DNA of 64,000 nucleotides from Nitrosococcus wardiae (GTDB taxonomy: Bacteria > Pseudomonadota > Gammaproteobacteria > Nitrosococcales > Nitrosococcaceae): assembly GCF_004421105.1 (NCBI RefSeq), contig NZ_CP038033.1, positions 1,631,659-1,695,658 of the forward strand, given 5' to 3'. Positions 1 to 9,270 of this stretch are shown piece after piece. Positions within the stretch are counted from its first letter, which is position 1, and each line of letters starts with the position of its first letter. Below the pieces are notes generated by a model that was not told where the DNA came from, did not search any database, and was given only the letters and a program-made list of their open reading frames with translations. The translations under genes and the position numbers were made by a program.

Positions 1-26
1 AACGCCTAAGAAGAAAGAATAGGTTT

Positions 27-136
27 GGACTTACGCAATTGGCTATTCCCACGTCGGTGGGAATCTAAATAACTGCCTGAAAAAATGATTAGCCGCCTTC
101 GCGGGTATGGCAACACCGAGCTTTTTGCGTAAGTCC
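27..136. repeat. MITE-like inverted-repeat element
   Basis: The ends form a perfect 12-bp inverted repeat, GGACTTACGCAA at 27-38 and TTGCGTAAGTCC at 125-136. Inside is a perfect 8-bp hairpin, ATTCCCAC at 45-52 and GTGGGAAT at 57-64. There is no coding capacity. This is the layout of a small non-autonomous element or the remains of an IS. I see no clear target duplication and no second copy in the window. Confidence 0.55.
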
Positions 137-267
137 TAAGGTAATATTAAGGGCTAACCTGGAGTTTTTATCACTTCAGTTTTTGATTTCTGCTTGTCTT
201 TGTGGTGATTTCATGAGTTATCCGGGTTAAGCTTTAGATTAAACTAATTTTGCTATTGGAGATATTA

Positions 268-2130
268 ATGCCCCCTTATCGTTCCCGAACGACAACCCAC
301 GGCCGCAATATGGCCGGTGCCCGGGCTTTGTGGCGGGCTACCGGTATGAAAGAAGACGATTTTGGTAAGCCTATTATTGCTATTGCCAACTCTTTCACTC
401 AGTTTGTGCCCGGCCATGTTCACCTCAAGGATCTCGGCCAGTTGGTGGCCCGAGAGATAGAGAAGGCAGGTGGGGTGGCCAAGGAGTTCCATACCATTGC
501 CGTGGATGATGGAATTGCCATGGGCCACAGTGGAATGCTCTATTCCCTGCCTTCCCGGGAGATCATTGCCGATTCGGTAGAGTACATGGTCAATGCCCAT
601 TGTGCCGATGCATTGGTCTGTATTTCCAATTGTGACAAGATTACTCCTGGTATGTTGATGGCCGCCTTACGTTTGAATATTCCGGTGGTGTTTGTCTCAG
701 GGGGTCCCATGGAGGCGGGTAAGGCTAAAATTCATGGCAAGAACTTAAGCTTAGATCTGGTGGATGCCATGGTGGCAGCAGCTAACCCCAGTGAAAGCGA
801 CTCTGATGTAATGGCCTACGAACGTTCGGCCTGTCCTACGTGCGGTTCTTGTTCTGGGATGTTTACTGCCAATTCCATGAACTGTCTGACCGAGGCCTTG
901 GGATTGGCGTTGCCGGGTAATGGTTCCTTGCTGGCAACTCATGCCGATCGGAAAGAATTGTTTTTAGAAGCGGGTCGTTTGATTGTGACATTAGCGAAAC
1001 GCTATTACGAGCAGGACGATGAGACCGTTTTACCTCGCTCAATTGCCACCTTCGAAGCCTTTGAGAATGCCATGAGCTTAGATATTGCCATGGGCGGTTC
1101 CACGAATACCGTGCTTCATTTACTGGCGGCAGCCCAGGAAGGAGCGGTGGATTTCACCATGGCCGATATCGATCGCTTGTCCCGTAAGATACCTAACTTA
1201 TGTAAGGTGGCTCCAGCAACTCAGCAATACCATATGGAAGATGTTCACCGGGCAGGGGGAGTAATCGGTATCTTAGGAGAACTCGATCGGGCCGGGTTGA
1301 TCCAACGCCAAGTTGCCACCGTTCATAGCCCGACCTTGGGGGCGGCCCTTGACCAATGGGACGTTATCCGTTCTGGCTATGAGGCCGCCCAGAATCGCTA
1401 CCTCGCTGCTCCAGGTGGCATTCCTACTCAGATAGCTTTTAGTCAGGAGAGGCGCTGGGAGAGTCTGGATTTGGATCGGGCGCAAGGGTGCATCCGTGAC
1501 ATCGCCCATGCTTACAGTAAGGATGGGGGATTGGCGGTTCTTTATGGCAATCTTGCTGAGGAAGGTTGTATCGTCAAAACTGCCGGGGTAGACCCATCGA
1601 TGTTGATGTTTTCCGGTCCGGCCCGGGTATTCGAGAGCCAGGAGGCAGCGGTGGAGGCTATTCTGGGTGACCACATCCAGCCGGGGGAAGTAGTGCTTAT
1701 TCGCTACGAGGGTCCCAAGGGGGGGCCAGGAATGCAGGAGATGCTTTATCCCACTAGCTACCTGAAATCTAAAGGGTTAGGTAAGGTCTGTGCACTCATC
1801 ACAGATGGCCGCTTCTCGGGGGGGACTTCGGGGCTTTCCATTGGCCACGTTTCTCCTGAGGCGGCTGAAGGAGGGACTATCGGTCTGGTAGAGGAAGGCG
1901 ATAGGATTGAGATCGACATTCCCCATCGGCGTATTCATCTTGCGGTGAGCGAAGAGGAACTGGCGCGGCGCCGAATGGACATGGAGGCAAAGGCCCACCA
2001 GGCTTGGCAACCGGTCGACCGGAAACGCCCTGTTTCCCTGGCGCTCCAGGCCTATGCAGCACTCGCCACTTCGGCGGCAAAAGGGGCGGTACGTGACTTG
2101 GGACAGCTTGAACCTAGAAACAGCAGCTAG
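268..2130 (+). CDS. ilvD: Dihydroxy-acid dehydratase
   Basis: This enzyme dehydrates 2,3-dihydroxy-isovalerate and 2,3-dihydroxy-3-methylvalerate to the 2-oxo acids, the third shared step of valine and isoleucine synthesis in the cytoplasm. The 620-residue length is normal for the IlvD/Edd family. Iron-sulfur cysteines are visible at Cys122 ([10 protein letters not shown]) and in the CPTCGSC motif (Cys189, Cys192, Cys195). The N-terminus with [13 protein letters not shown] resembles the long E. coli-type enzyme. I start at ATG 268 because GGAG lies 6 bases upstream; an in-frame TTG at 250 would add six residues and has no ribosome site. It stands alone and converges on the gene at 2156. No leader peptide or attenuator was found upstream. 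Confidence 0.96.
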   Translation: MPPYRSRTTTHGRNMAGARALWRATGMKEDDFGKPIIAIANSFTQFVPGHVHLKDLGQLVAREIEKAGGVAKEFHTIAVDDGIAMGHSGMLYSLPSREIIADSVEYMVNAHCADALVCISNCDKITPGMLMAALRLNIPVVFVSGGPMEAGKAKIHGKNLSLDLVDAMVAAANPSESDSDVMAYERSACPTCGSCSGMFTANSMNCLTEALGLALPGNGSLLATHADRKELFLEAGRLIVTLAKRYYEQDDETVLPRSIATFEAFENAMSLDIAMGGSTNTVLHLLAAAQEGAVDFTMADIDRLSRKIPNLCKVAPATQQYHMEDVHRAGGVIGILGELDRAGLIQRQVATVHSPTLGAALDQWDVIRSGYEAAQNRYLAAPGGIPTQIAFSQERRWESLDLDRAQGCIRDIAHAYSKDGGLAVLYGNLAEEGCIVKTAGVDPSMLMFSGPARVFESQEAAVEAILGDHIQPGEVVLIRYEGPKGGPGMQEMLYPTSYLKSKGLGKVCALITDGRFSGGTSGLSIGHVSPEAAEGGTIGLVEEGDRIEIDIPHRRIHLAVSEEELARRRMDMEAKAHQAWQPVDRKRPVSLALQAYAALATSAAKGAVRDLGQLEPRNSS

Positions 2131-2132
2131 TA

Positions 2133-2154
2133 GGGGCGCGGCGCGGGGCGCCCC
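2133..2154. terminator. GC-rich hairpin between convergent genes
   Basis: GGGGCGC (2133-2139) can pair with GCGCCCC (2148-2154). It lies directly after the ilvD stop and touches the end of the convergent gene. There is no U tract, so it may act only as a weak or bidirectional terminator. Confidence 0.4.
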
Positions 2155-2155
2155 C

Positions 2156-2821
2156 TCAAAGTGAATCGCTCCAGGTAGAGCGCCGTTTCCAGCGAATCTT
2201 GGGAATAACGAGCCCAATAAGCATGCCGATCAGAATAACACCTGCCCCAAGCAAGAACCACTCGCGGGCAGTGCGATCTCTGAGGGCGACATTCTCCTGT
2301 TGCAACCCTTGAACAACACGCTCTAAGTTTATTAATTGATCCTTAAGGCGCTTATTCTCGCTGTCGATAGCCAGCGCACTAGCTGCGGTCTGCCGAATAT
2401 ACTCCAATTCCTTACCCAGACGTTGATTATCTTCTAAGAGGGTTTGAGATTTCTCCTGAGTGGTCTTTCTTTGTTGGGAAATTTTCTGAATTTCTTCCTT
2501 GAGCTGAGCAGTTTTTAACTCTAGGTTAGCGATCCGCTGCTTGGCTATACTCAGCTGTTCCTTGGCACTAGGGGTGCTCACCAAGTAGCGGCTCAAGACC
2601 CACCCTTCGACACCCTCTTCGGTCTGGATTCGTGAATAACCCTCGGAACGAGTCTCTAGCACTTTAACGGCCACGCCACTTTCCAGCGTCTGTAAAACCC
2701 GATGCTCAATCCCCTGTCCAGTACGTAGTGTGACCTCGATTTGGTCGGTAATATAACGGATTGTTTGGGCAGGAGTAGGGGTAAGCGCCAAGCAAGAGAT
2801 CACAAATAGCACAATTCTCAA
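2156..2821 (-). CDS. SH3-domain coiled-coil membrane protein (TIGR04211-like)
   Basis: The layout is a cleavable signal peptide (residues 1-19, ending PAQT), a bacterial SH3 domain (about 23-82, with GWVLSRYL at its end), a long coiled coil (about 88-190, rich in Q, K, E and L) and a C-terminal transmembrane helix followed by basic residues. This is the TIGR04211 architecture: a periplasmic protein anchored by its C-terminus, of unknown function. I choose TTG 2821 as start because AGGA lies 9 bases upstream and it gives a clean signal peptide. Upstream in-frame ATGs would overlap the cytochrome gene by 50 bases or more and bury the signal sequence. It is probably cotranscribed with the cytochrome gene, 19 bases upstream. 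Confidence 0.75.
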   Translation of the reverse strand: MRIVLFVISCLALTPTPAQTIRYITDQIEVTLRTGQGIEHRVLQTLESGVAVKVLETRSEGYSRIQTEEGVEGWVLSRYLVSTPSAKEQLSIAKQRIANLELKTAQLKEEIQKISQQRKTTQEKSQTLLEDNQRLGKELEYIRQTAASALAIDSENKRLKDQLINLERVVQGLQQENVALRDRTAREWFLLGAGVILIGMLIGLVIPKIRWKRRSTWSDSL

Positions 2822-2840
2822 GAGGCTTGTTCCTACTCTA

Positions 2841-3419
2841 TTAGCGTACTTGGGAAATGAGATAGGCGACAGCAGCGGCGATGTCTTCATCACTGAGATT
2901 GAAGTTACCGCCCTTGGGCGGCATAGCCTTATAACCTTGAATGGCATGTTGGATCAGAACCTCTTCACCCTGGACGAGGCGAGGTCTCCAGTCCTCCGCA
3001 TTGCCAATCACTGGAGCCCCCGGTACTTTGCCGGTATGGCAAGCGGCGCAGCTATTTTCGACTACTGTTTTGCCATGGAGGAGTTGAGCTTCTTTTTCGC
3101 TGGCCAGGGGTGGTCCCTCCTCAGTGCCTGTATTCAGGGAGCTTTCCCCCGTGTCTGGCGCAGGTGCTTCTGGGGTTTCTTCCTCAACGCTCTCAGGAGT
3201 ACCCACTGTTGCGCTGGCTTCTTCTGGTTGGATGATGTTTATCTTCCCTACGGGTTCAATACGCTTAGCCACGGCTTCCGGAGACATGGCCTCGCTGGTT
3301 TCCGTATTTTGTTCGGTGCATCCAGCCACTAGCATGGAAAAGGTCACTATCCCCATACTGGCAATAGAAGCTACAGGTTGGGAAAAAAGAAAGTTTATTC
3401 TACGGATCTGTTTACTCAT
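2841..3419 (-). CDS. Cytochrome c5-type lipoprotein
   Basis: A monohaem class I cytochrome c. The lipobox LVAGC puts the lipidated cysteine at residue 34, so the protein should be membrane-anchored in the periplasm. A Pro/Glu/Thr-rich linker (about 38-108) follows. The haem site CAACH is at 124-128 and the likely axial methionine at 146 (YKAMPPKGG), a typical c5 signature. The haem domain is short, about 85 residues. It probably carries electrons between membrane complexes; its partner cannot be read from the context. The SH3/coiled-coil gene follows in the same direction. Confidence 0.88.
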   Translation of the reverse strand: MSKQIRRINFLFSQPVASIASMGIVTFSMLVAGCTEQNTETSEAMSPEAVAKRIEPVGKINIIQPEEASATVGTPESVEEETPEAPAPDTGESSLNTGTEEGPPLASEKEAQLLHGKTVVENSCAACHTGKVPGAPVIGNAEDWRPRLVQGEEVLIQHAIQGYKAMPPKGGNFNLSDEDIAAAVAYLISQVR

Positions 3420-3553
3420 GATTATCCTGGCTAATCTTCGCTTGTTTGCAGGTGTGATTTGGAATCGTATTAGTATACTTTAACAACTTAACAAGATTTT
3501 TTAGTATAGGCATGGACGCCCATGCAAGAAGCAGGTATGCTTTTACAGTTTAG

Positions 3554-3630
<77 letters not shown>

Positions 3631-3726
3631 AGGTTCATTCGACGCAGGGGTTCTAAACCGTCCCTGGTGCGTAGTTCCAGCGCGGCCTCCCTGCCTTGCG
3701 CTCGCGGCTCCTATATCGCCGCTCAC

Positions 3727-3742
3727 CCTCTCGGGCGCGCCA
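3727..3742 (+). repeat. Direct repeat of tRNA-Arg 3' end (att-like)
   Basis: CCTCTCGGGCGCGCCA repeats exactly the 3' end of the tRNA (3615-3630), 112 bases downstream. Duplicated tRNA 3' ends are the usual trace of tyrosine-recombinase integration. The 96 bases between hold no gene and no integrase, so this would be an emptied or eroded site. A fragment of a decayed duplicate tRNA gene is the alternative. Confidence 0.5.
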
Positions 3743-3851
3743 CACAAAACAATGGCTTGCCTTAATTATCCGCAAGAGTAAATATCCACCACGTGACCGG
3801 ATCGTGACTCCTCATCAAGCCGCGCCACGGCAGCTCGGACATTCTCTGGCG

Positions 3852-4592
3852 CTAGTTTGCGATCCGCCAAGAGCCGTCCGGTTGGCGGCAGGCGGTGCCA
3901 TAGGTCTGGACGGTCTTGTCGCCGATGATGGATTTTGCCGTATACTCCCGACAATAGCGCCCATCGTTCGCTTGGAAGGTCTCGTGCGGAATCACCTGAT
4001 GACGTTGGTTTTCCCCTGGGGTGCGCCATTCGATGGTCTTACCGTCAGGTGCATATTCTAGCGCTTGATCAACACAGAGATGGTCGGCCTCATCCATCGT
4101 ACGTCCAATCTCGCCGCCGAGGAAGAAGCCAGCCAACGTACCCCCGATAATGGCAATGATTCGTCCGCGCCCATCGCCGATTTGCGACCCTACGGCCGCG
4201 CCGGTCGCACCGCCTAGGAGCTGGCCGATCAGCTCGCGATTACAGCGCCCAACATTCAAGTCTAGGGGCAGTTTCGGAACGCCGGTCGGATAGGTAGGCC
4301 CCCGATGTCCAGGTGGTACCCAGACAGGCGGGCCCGCATGGCGCCTTCTACCTTTGCATTTATACTCTTCCTTTAATCCACCCGGGCCGGCCTTGTATTC
4401 GTACTTGCAGTCATTGGACTTCCACTCGCGCTTCACATGGCCACCGGGCTCGTACTTTTTTTCGTACTTGTAGCCGCCCCTGTCGCGGCCATGACCCGAT
4501 TCATCCTTCCAGGGATCGGCGGCTGTGAGCATCGGCAGGGTCGCCAACGCCACGGCAGAAAGAAGTGCCACGAGGTATCCAATTCGGACCAT
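3852..4592 (-). CDS. Glycine-zipper 2TM surface antigen-like protein
   Basis: A predicted envelope protein of 246 residues. It has an N-terminal signal peptide (about 1-25, ending LTAA), a charged Lys/Glu/Tyr/Gly-rich region (about 30-85), a Pro-rich stretch, and then a glycine-zipper pair of helices (LLGGATGAAVGSQIGDGRGR through GGTLAGFFLGGEIGR). The C-terminal domain resembles the RT0821/Lpp0805 surface-antigen family, with paired cysteines around the DGRYCREY and YGTACRQPDG motifs. Such proteins are thought to sit in or near the outer membrane, but their function is not established. It is monocistronic, and no clear ribosome site is seen before the ATG. Confidence 0.72.
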   Translation of the reverse strand: MVRIGYLVALLSAVALATLPMLTAADPWKDESGHGRDRGGYKYEKKYEPGGHVKREWKSNDCKYEYKAGPGGLKEEYKCKGRRRHAGPPVWVPPGHRGPTYPTGVPKLPLDLNVGRCNRELIGQLLGGATGAAVGSQIGDGRGRIIAIIGGTLAGFFLGGEIGRTMDEADHLCVDQALEYAPDGKTIEWRTPGENQRHQVIPHETFQANDGRYCREYTAKSIIGDKTVQTYGTACRQPDGSWRIAN

Positions 4593-5070
4593 TTGGTTGT
4601 CTCCATTTTAAATGTGTAAGTACCATAGCATGGGGCGAAGACAGTTTTGAAGATACACCATTTCTGGGCCGGGGAAGGTACTTTGCCTTTCTGACCACAC
4701 TCCCGATAGCCCTGCAAAGCACCACTGGAAAGAAAAGATTTGGCACTATACCCCCCAACGCTGGTTGCAAGTGTTGCGAGCAGGGATTGTTAACCGAGCG
4801 GTTGTAATTTGTATACCCTTCTCCGGACAGGGTTCGGTGTGAACCCGAGGAGCGTTTGACCACCCAACTAATGCGCGCTAATTCTAGCGAGTGAGCGGGT
4901 GGGGGTGGGGCAAATTTAAGAATTTGATAGACTAAAGGGCTACCCAATATAAAATAGCCTTCTGTTTTGGTGTTTACCCTTCAAAGCGATATTACTTCCT
5001 CGGAATCAAGGAGATAAGAAACTAAGCGGTCCAACGCTTGCTGGAAACGGGTAAATTCTGTTGATGAGTG
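4593..5070. other. Intergenic region, no gene seen
   Basis: About 480 bases separate two divergent genes. I see no convincing ORF, RNA or repeat. It should hold the promoters of both flanking genes. A purine-rich AAGGAG-like stretch lies 60 bases before the kinase gene, too far to serve as its ribosome site. Confidence 0.5.
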
Positions 5071-6984
5071 ATGAGTAAAGATAAGAAGAGTAATCAGAAG
5101 ATAACGGCTCCGCCGCCTAGCGAGCAGTTACTCCACCATGTGACTGAAGCCCTCCCGGTGCTTATCGCTTATGTGGATCGGACTTTACGCTATCGATACG
5201 CCAGCCCCGCCTATGAAAAATGGTTTCATCGGCCGCTGGAGGCGATTCAAGATCGGCCCGTTTGGGAAGTGCTGGGGCAGACGACTTTTGCCGCTGCAAA
5301 GCCCTATATCCAACGGGTCCTGAGCGGAGAGACCGTGGTGTATGCCCAAGAGTTGCCTTTCCAGAGACTGGGTCCGCGCTATGTGCACGTTCAACTCATC
5401 CCCGACGCGGTGGCAGGACAGGTGCGAGGCTACTCCGTCGTGGCCACCGATCTGAGCGAATTCCAAGCACTTTCCAAGCGCCAAGCCCACTTCTCGGCCT
5501 TGGTGGAGTCCTCGGTGGATGCCATTATCAGTTATGATTTAGAGGAGATCGTGCAGATCTGGAACCAGGGAGCGGAGCGGTTGTATGGCTATCGGGCCGA
5601 GGAGATGGTGGGCCAGTCGATGGCCCGTCTCATTCCTGCCGCTTGCCGTGCGGAGACGGCACAGGTTCTGGCGCAGATTCGGCAGGGTCAGCCGGTGACC
5701 ACCTACGAGACGACACGCCTCCATAAGAACGGCACGGCAGTGCCGGTGTCGTTGACGATCTCCCCGATTAAAGAGGCTCAAGGGCAGCTCACGGGTATTT
5801 CAGTAGTGGCCCGGGATATCACCGAGCGTCAACACGCCGAGGCGGCGCTGCGAGAGCAACAAGAGCGCTTAAACATGGCGCTGATGGTCTCTGGCACCAC
5901 CACTTACCGCTGGGATGTTCTCGACAATACACTGCAATGGGATGAGAGCGTCGAGCCCTTCTTCAACCTTGCCCCTGGAGAAGGGGCGCGGCTGTCCACC
6001 CTCAAAGGCTTTATAGCGTGCATTCACCCCGAGGACCGCGCCGCTTTTCATCGCCATATTGAATACTGTGTCACCACCGGCGCCGATTTCAGCTTGGAGT
6101 ACCGGATCATCGATCTGAAGGGGACGGTGCGCTGGTTGCTGGACCGGGGTAAGATGTTCCGTGATCAGGCTGGGCAGCCGCTTTACATGACCGGTGCCTG
6201 TATTGATATCACCCTCCACAAGCAGACCGAAGCGGCGCTACGGGAGAGCGAGAAGAAGCTGCAGGAGGCGAATCGGCACAAGGATGAATTTTTAGCGACC
6301 CTGGCCCATGAGCTTCGGAATCCGCTGACAGCGATCTCAACGGCCATAGAACTATGGCAGTCGGCGGGCGACGATCCGGCGATGATGGCCAAGGTGATGC
6401 CTGGGGCCAAGCGCCAGCTCCAGCAGCTCGTGCGGCTGGTGGATGATTTACTGGACGTGTCGCGGATTACGCGGGGGAAGATTCAACTGCATCGAGAGCG
6501 GCTGAGCGTAGAGGCGATGATACAAAGTGCGCTGGAGGCCAGCAACGCGATGATAGAAGCGGGGGCACATACGCTGAAGGTAGTGTGGCCCGAGGAGTGT
6601 TTATGGGTGGAGGGGGATTTAACCCGGCTGGCCCAAGTGCTGTCGAATTTGCTCATCAATGCCGCTAAATACACGCCGTTAGGGGGGGAGATTAAGCTGA
6701 CGGCTCACCGGGCGGGAGAGGAAGTAGTGCTACGGGTACAAGACAACGGGATGGGAATGGCGGAGGAATTTCTTCCCCATCTATTCGAGATGTTTGCGCA
6801 GGCTACGCCGTCCCAAGGGCTGGGGATAGGTTTATCGTTAGTCAAGAAGTTGGTGGAGTTGCACGGCGGGCGGGTGGAGGTGGCAAGTGCGGGTCCCGGC
6901 CTAGGGAGTACCTTTACGGTAAGGCTTCCCTTAATAGATAAGCATGAGGGGGAAAGGGATTTTAACGGCGCAGAATCCTGGTAG
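5071..6984 (+). CDS. Multi-PAS sensor histidine kinase
   Basis: A cytoplasmic, soluble sensor kinase of 637 residues without transmembrane segments. Three PAS domains are arranged in tandem: about 15-130, about 140-260 (ending in the PAC motif VVARDITERQ) and about 270-395 (ending CIDITLHKQ). A short coiled coil leads into the HisKA domain with phospho-acceptor His413 (AHELRNPL). The ATPase has an N box (NLLINAAKYTP), G1 (VQDNGMGM) and G2 (GLGIGLSLVKKL). No response regulator is adjacent, so it is an orphan kinase. PAS domains may bind haem, flavin or a small ligand; nothing here identifies which. ATG 5071 is preferred over an adjacent in-frame GTG at 5068. Confidence 0.9.
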   Translation: MSKDKKSNQKITAPPPSEQLLHHVTEALPVLIAYVDRTLRYRYASPAYEKWFHRPLEAIQDRPVWEVLGQTTFAAAKPYIQRVLSGETVVYAQELPFQRLGPRYVHVQLIPDAVAGQVRGYSVVATDLSEFQALSKRQAHFSALVESSVDAIISYDLEEIVQIWNQGAERLYGYRAEEMVGQSMARLIPAACRAETAQVLAQIRQGQPVTTYETTRLHKNGTAVPVSLTISPIKEAQGQLTGISVVARDITERQHAEAALREQQERLNMALMVSGTTTYRWDVLDNTLQWDESVEPFFNLAPGEGARLSTLKGFIACIHPEDRAAFHRHIEYCVTTGADFSLEYRIIDLKGTVRWLLDRGKMFRDQAGQPLYMTGACIDITLHKQTEAALRESEKKLQEANRHKDEFLATLAHELRNPLTAISTAIELWQSAGDDPAMMAKVMPGAKRQLQQLVRLVDDLLDVSRITRGKIQLHRERLSVEAMIQSALEASNAMIEAGAHTLKVVWPEECLWVEGDLTRLAQVLSNLLINAAKYTPLGGEIKLTAHRAGEEVVLRVQDNGMGMAEEFLPHLFEMFAQATPSQGLGIGLSLVKKLVELHGGRVEVASAGPGLGSTFTVRLPLIDKHEGERDFNGAESW

Positions 6985-7108
6985 CGGATGCTGGTGATCC
7001 GCTAGGGTGCTTCTCCTTGTTATGTTTGCAGAAGCTTCTACGCTTTAATGGTAAGGCGTAATTTACGTCATTTCCTGTAAGGTGATAATTGAAAGGAGGA
7101 ACTTCAGG

Positions 7109-7486
7109 ATGATTACGAAATACAAGGTGATGTGCCATTCCCTTTTGCTTGGCGGGGTCTTATCGCTGGTTTTAACCCCGGCCTTTGCAGGAAACCCTTA
7201 TGGTAGTGAAGAAGAGGGAACAGCAGGAAAGCAGGAGATGCACAAGGAAATGCACAAAAAGATGTTCCAGAAGCTAGATGAAGATGGTGATGGAAAGATC
7301 AGTGAAGATGAATTTGAAGAAGCCATGGAAAAGAAGTTTGAACGCATGGATAAGGATGATGACGATTATGTAACTCAGGAAGAGTGGCAAGCCGCCGCTA
7401 AAGAGCATAAGAAGGAACATAAGAAAGAGTATCATCGAGGCGAAACACAGGAAGGCAGCGAGGGGCAGCAGAGGGAAGGAATGTAG
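7109..7486 (+). CDS. Periplasmic EF-hand calcium-binding protein
   Basis: A small secreted acidic protein of 125 residues. A signal peptide ends in TPAFA. Two canonical EF-hand loops follow, DEDGDGKISEDE and DKDDDDYVTQEE, spaced as a pair. Lys/His/Glu-rich flanks surround them (HKEMHKK before, HKKEHKKEYHRG after). Calcium binding is well supported by the loop residues; the physiological role is not known. ATG 7109 has a strong AAAGGAGGA site 8 bases upstream. An upstream ATA/ATT-region start at 7082 would lack one. A hairpin terminator follows. Confidence 0.88.
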   Translation: MITKYKVMCHSLLLGGVLSLVLTPAFAGNPYGSEEEGTAGKQEMHKEMHKKMFQKLDEDGDGKISEDEFEEAMEKKFERMDKDDDDYVTQEEWQAAAKEHKKEHKKEYHRGETQEGSEGQQREGM

Positions 7487-7493
7487 CTGGCGA

Positions 7494-7550
7494 GAAGAAG
7501 GGGATGTCTGTGAAAAAGTCTTTTTTAAGCTGACAGGTATCCTCTTCTTT
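7494..7550 (+). terminator. Long G-U tolerant stem-loop after EF-hand gene
   Basis: Bases 7494-7510 pair with 7534-7550 over 17 positions when G-U pairs are allowed. The loop holds an A run and a T run that can pair with each other. It lies 8 bases after the stop. There is no strong U tract after it, so the terminator role is likely but not certain. Confidence 0.5.
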
Positions 7551-7848
7551 GTTTCCGATTGTAGAGAGCAGTTGATGAGCCGTGAAGCCCAACGACTCTC
7601 TACCCCCTGTAGATAGAGGCGCAATAAATAGGCAAAGGGATTAAAACCATAAAAATACTCGTCGATATGGAGGTCAACAAGTGCGGCTACTATACTTTTC
7701 GTTGTTAGGCCTGCTCATTATCTCGGTGAATTAAATTTTCCTCTATGGGGTGCAAAAAAGATGAAGCTATTGTCGAGATCCTATTTTGTTTTTAAGTGCG
7801 ATAGCCAAAAATAAATACAGTAGACTATAACCATAATAGGGAGCACAA
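7551..7848. other. Promoter region of the sugar transferase-prsK-prsR operon
   Basis: About 300 bases, AT-rich in the second half, with no ORF I can support. It must drive the sugar transferase gene and probably prsK and prsR. I found no sigma-54 GG-N10-GC motif here, so the regulator genes themselves do not appear to be under sigma-54. Confidence 0.4.
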
Positions 7849-9246
7849 GTGGGCACCATTCGTTTCTTTAGCCATTATATTAAACGCGCTTTTCTGATTC
7901 TCGCTTTTTGTGAGGCGGTTATTTTGCTTTCCAGTGTCTGGCTAGCTGCGTTTATCCGTTTTACAGGAGATCGCCAGCTCATCCAGGAAGATCTGGGACT
8001 TTTATGGCCGAAGGCAATGGTTTATGCCATCGTCGTGGTAATGGCCCTTATTGCCGCCGGGCTTTATCGCCATCATCAGCGCTATGGGTTGTTCGGGATC
8101 TTCAACCGCTTAGTAGTGGCAATGGTAGTGGCGGGGCCAGTGATGGCCGTCATTTTCTACCTAGTGCCTGAACTCTATTTTGGGCGAGGCATTCTCGTTC
8201 TTAGCATCATTATTTCTTTTTTGGCACTACTACTTTCCAGAAGTTTTTTTCTTTACCTCATGGGGTTACAGGGTCTACAACGGCGGTTGCTCATATTTGG
8301 TGCTGGAAAATGGGCCACCTCAGTAAGCACTCTCCGGCGCCGATCTGACCGGCTCGGCATTGATATTGTGGGCTACGTTCCTTTGCCCGGTGAGGCTATT
8401 CAGATTCCCGAAGATCAATTAGTGGAGGTGGATGTTTCTCTTCAGGAGTATGTGGAGCGCGAAGGTGTTGACGAAATTGTGATTGCCGCCGATGAGCGAC
8501 GGGGACGGCTTCCTTCCGATGAGTTACTGAATTGTCGCATGGCTGGGGTTGAAGTTACTGATTTGCTTGATTTTTTCGAGCAGACGACAGGTAAGCTTAA
8601 GATTGATGTCATGTATCCCAGTTGGCTCTTATTTTCCGTGGGTTTTCGCCGCCATTTCTTACGGCAGGTGGGCAAACGGGTCTTTGACGTTACCGTCAGC
8701 TTAGTGTTGCTTATTTTTTGTTCTCCGCTGATGTTATTTGCCGTGTTCGCCATTTTAAGTGAAAGTGGCCGTCCGGTGCTTTATCGCCAACGCCGAGTGG
8801 GCGCAAAAGGCAAGCCCTTTGATATCTTTAAATTCCGTACCATGCGCCAGGATGCTGAGGCGGATGGAAAGGCCCGTTGGGCGGCAAGCGGCGATCCCCG
8901 TATTACTGGGGTGGGACGATGGTTGCGGCGTACCCGGATTGATGAATTGCCACAAATTTTTAATATCCTTCAAGGCGATATGAGCTTTGTAGGGCCGCGC
9001 CCTGAACGGCCGGAATTCGTGGAAACCTTAGCTGAAAAGATTCCTTATTATGGTGAACGCCACCGAGTCAAACCAGGGCTAACAGGCTGGGCACAGATCT
9101 GCTATCCCTATGGCAGTACTGAAAGAGACGCTTTTGAAAAACTCCAGTATGACCTTTACTATATTAAAAACTATAGCCTTTTTTTAGATCTGATGATCCT
9201 GTTGCAAACAGTGGAAGTGGTGGTGCTCGGGAAAGGAGCCCGTTGA
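7849..9246 (+). CDS. XrtA-system undecaprenyl-phosphate sugar transferase (TIGR03013)
   Basis: This polyprenyl-phosphate hexose-1-phosphate transferase should start exopolysaccharide repeat-unit synthesis on the inner membrane. There are four or five N-terminal membrane helices (about 10-145), a Rossmann-like cytoplasmic domain (LLIFGAGKWATS, about 150-255) and the C-terminal bacterial sugar transferase domain (about 275-460). The latter shows FKFRTM, RIDELPQ, DMSFVGPRPE and GLTGWAQI, all typical of the WcaJ/PglC superfamily. The GTG start has AGGGAG 5 bases upstream. It sits 24 bases before prsK, matching the usual exosortase-locus order. The rest of the polysaccharide locus lies 25 kb away. 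Confidence 0.92.
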   Translation: MGTIRFFSHYIKRAFLILAFCEAVILLSSVWLAAFIRFTGDRQLIQEDLGLLWPKAMVYAIVVVMALIAAGLYRHHQRYGLFGIFNRLVVAMVVAGPVMAVIFYLVPELYFGRGILVLSIIISFLALLLSRSFFLYLMGLQGLQRRLLIFGAGKWATSVSTLRRRSDRLGIDIVGYVPLPGEAIQIPEDQLVEVDVSLQEYVEREGVDEIVIAADERRGRLPSDELLNCRMAGVEVTDLLDFFEQTTGKLKIDVMYPSWLLFSVGFRRHFLRQVGKRVFDVTVSLVLLIFCSPLMLFAVFAILSESGRPVLYRQRRVGAKGKPFDIFKFRTMRQDAEADGKARWAASGDPRITGVGRWLRRTRIDELPQIFNILQGDMSFVGPRPERPEFVETLAEKIPYYGERHRVKPGLTGWAQICYPYGSTERDAFEKLQYDLYYIKNYSLFLDLMILLQTVEVVVLGKGAR

Positions 9247-9270
9247 CCCTCTTACTGATAAGCGCACCCT

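Noticed and set aside
3631-3726. Second tRNA gene before the 3' repeat
   Set aside because: Only the last 16 bases match; no acceptor or anticodon arms can be built.
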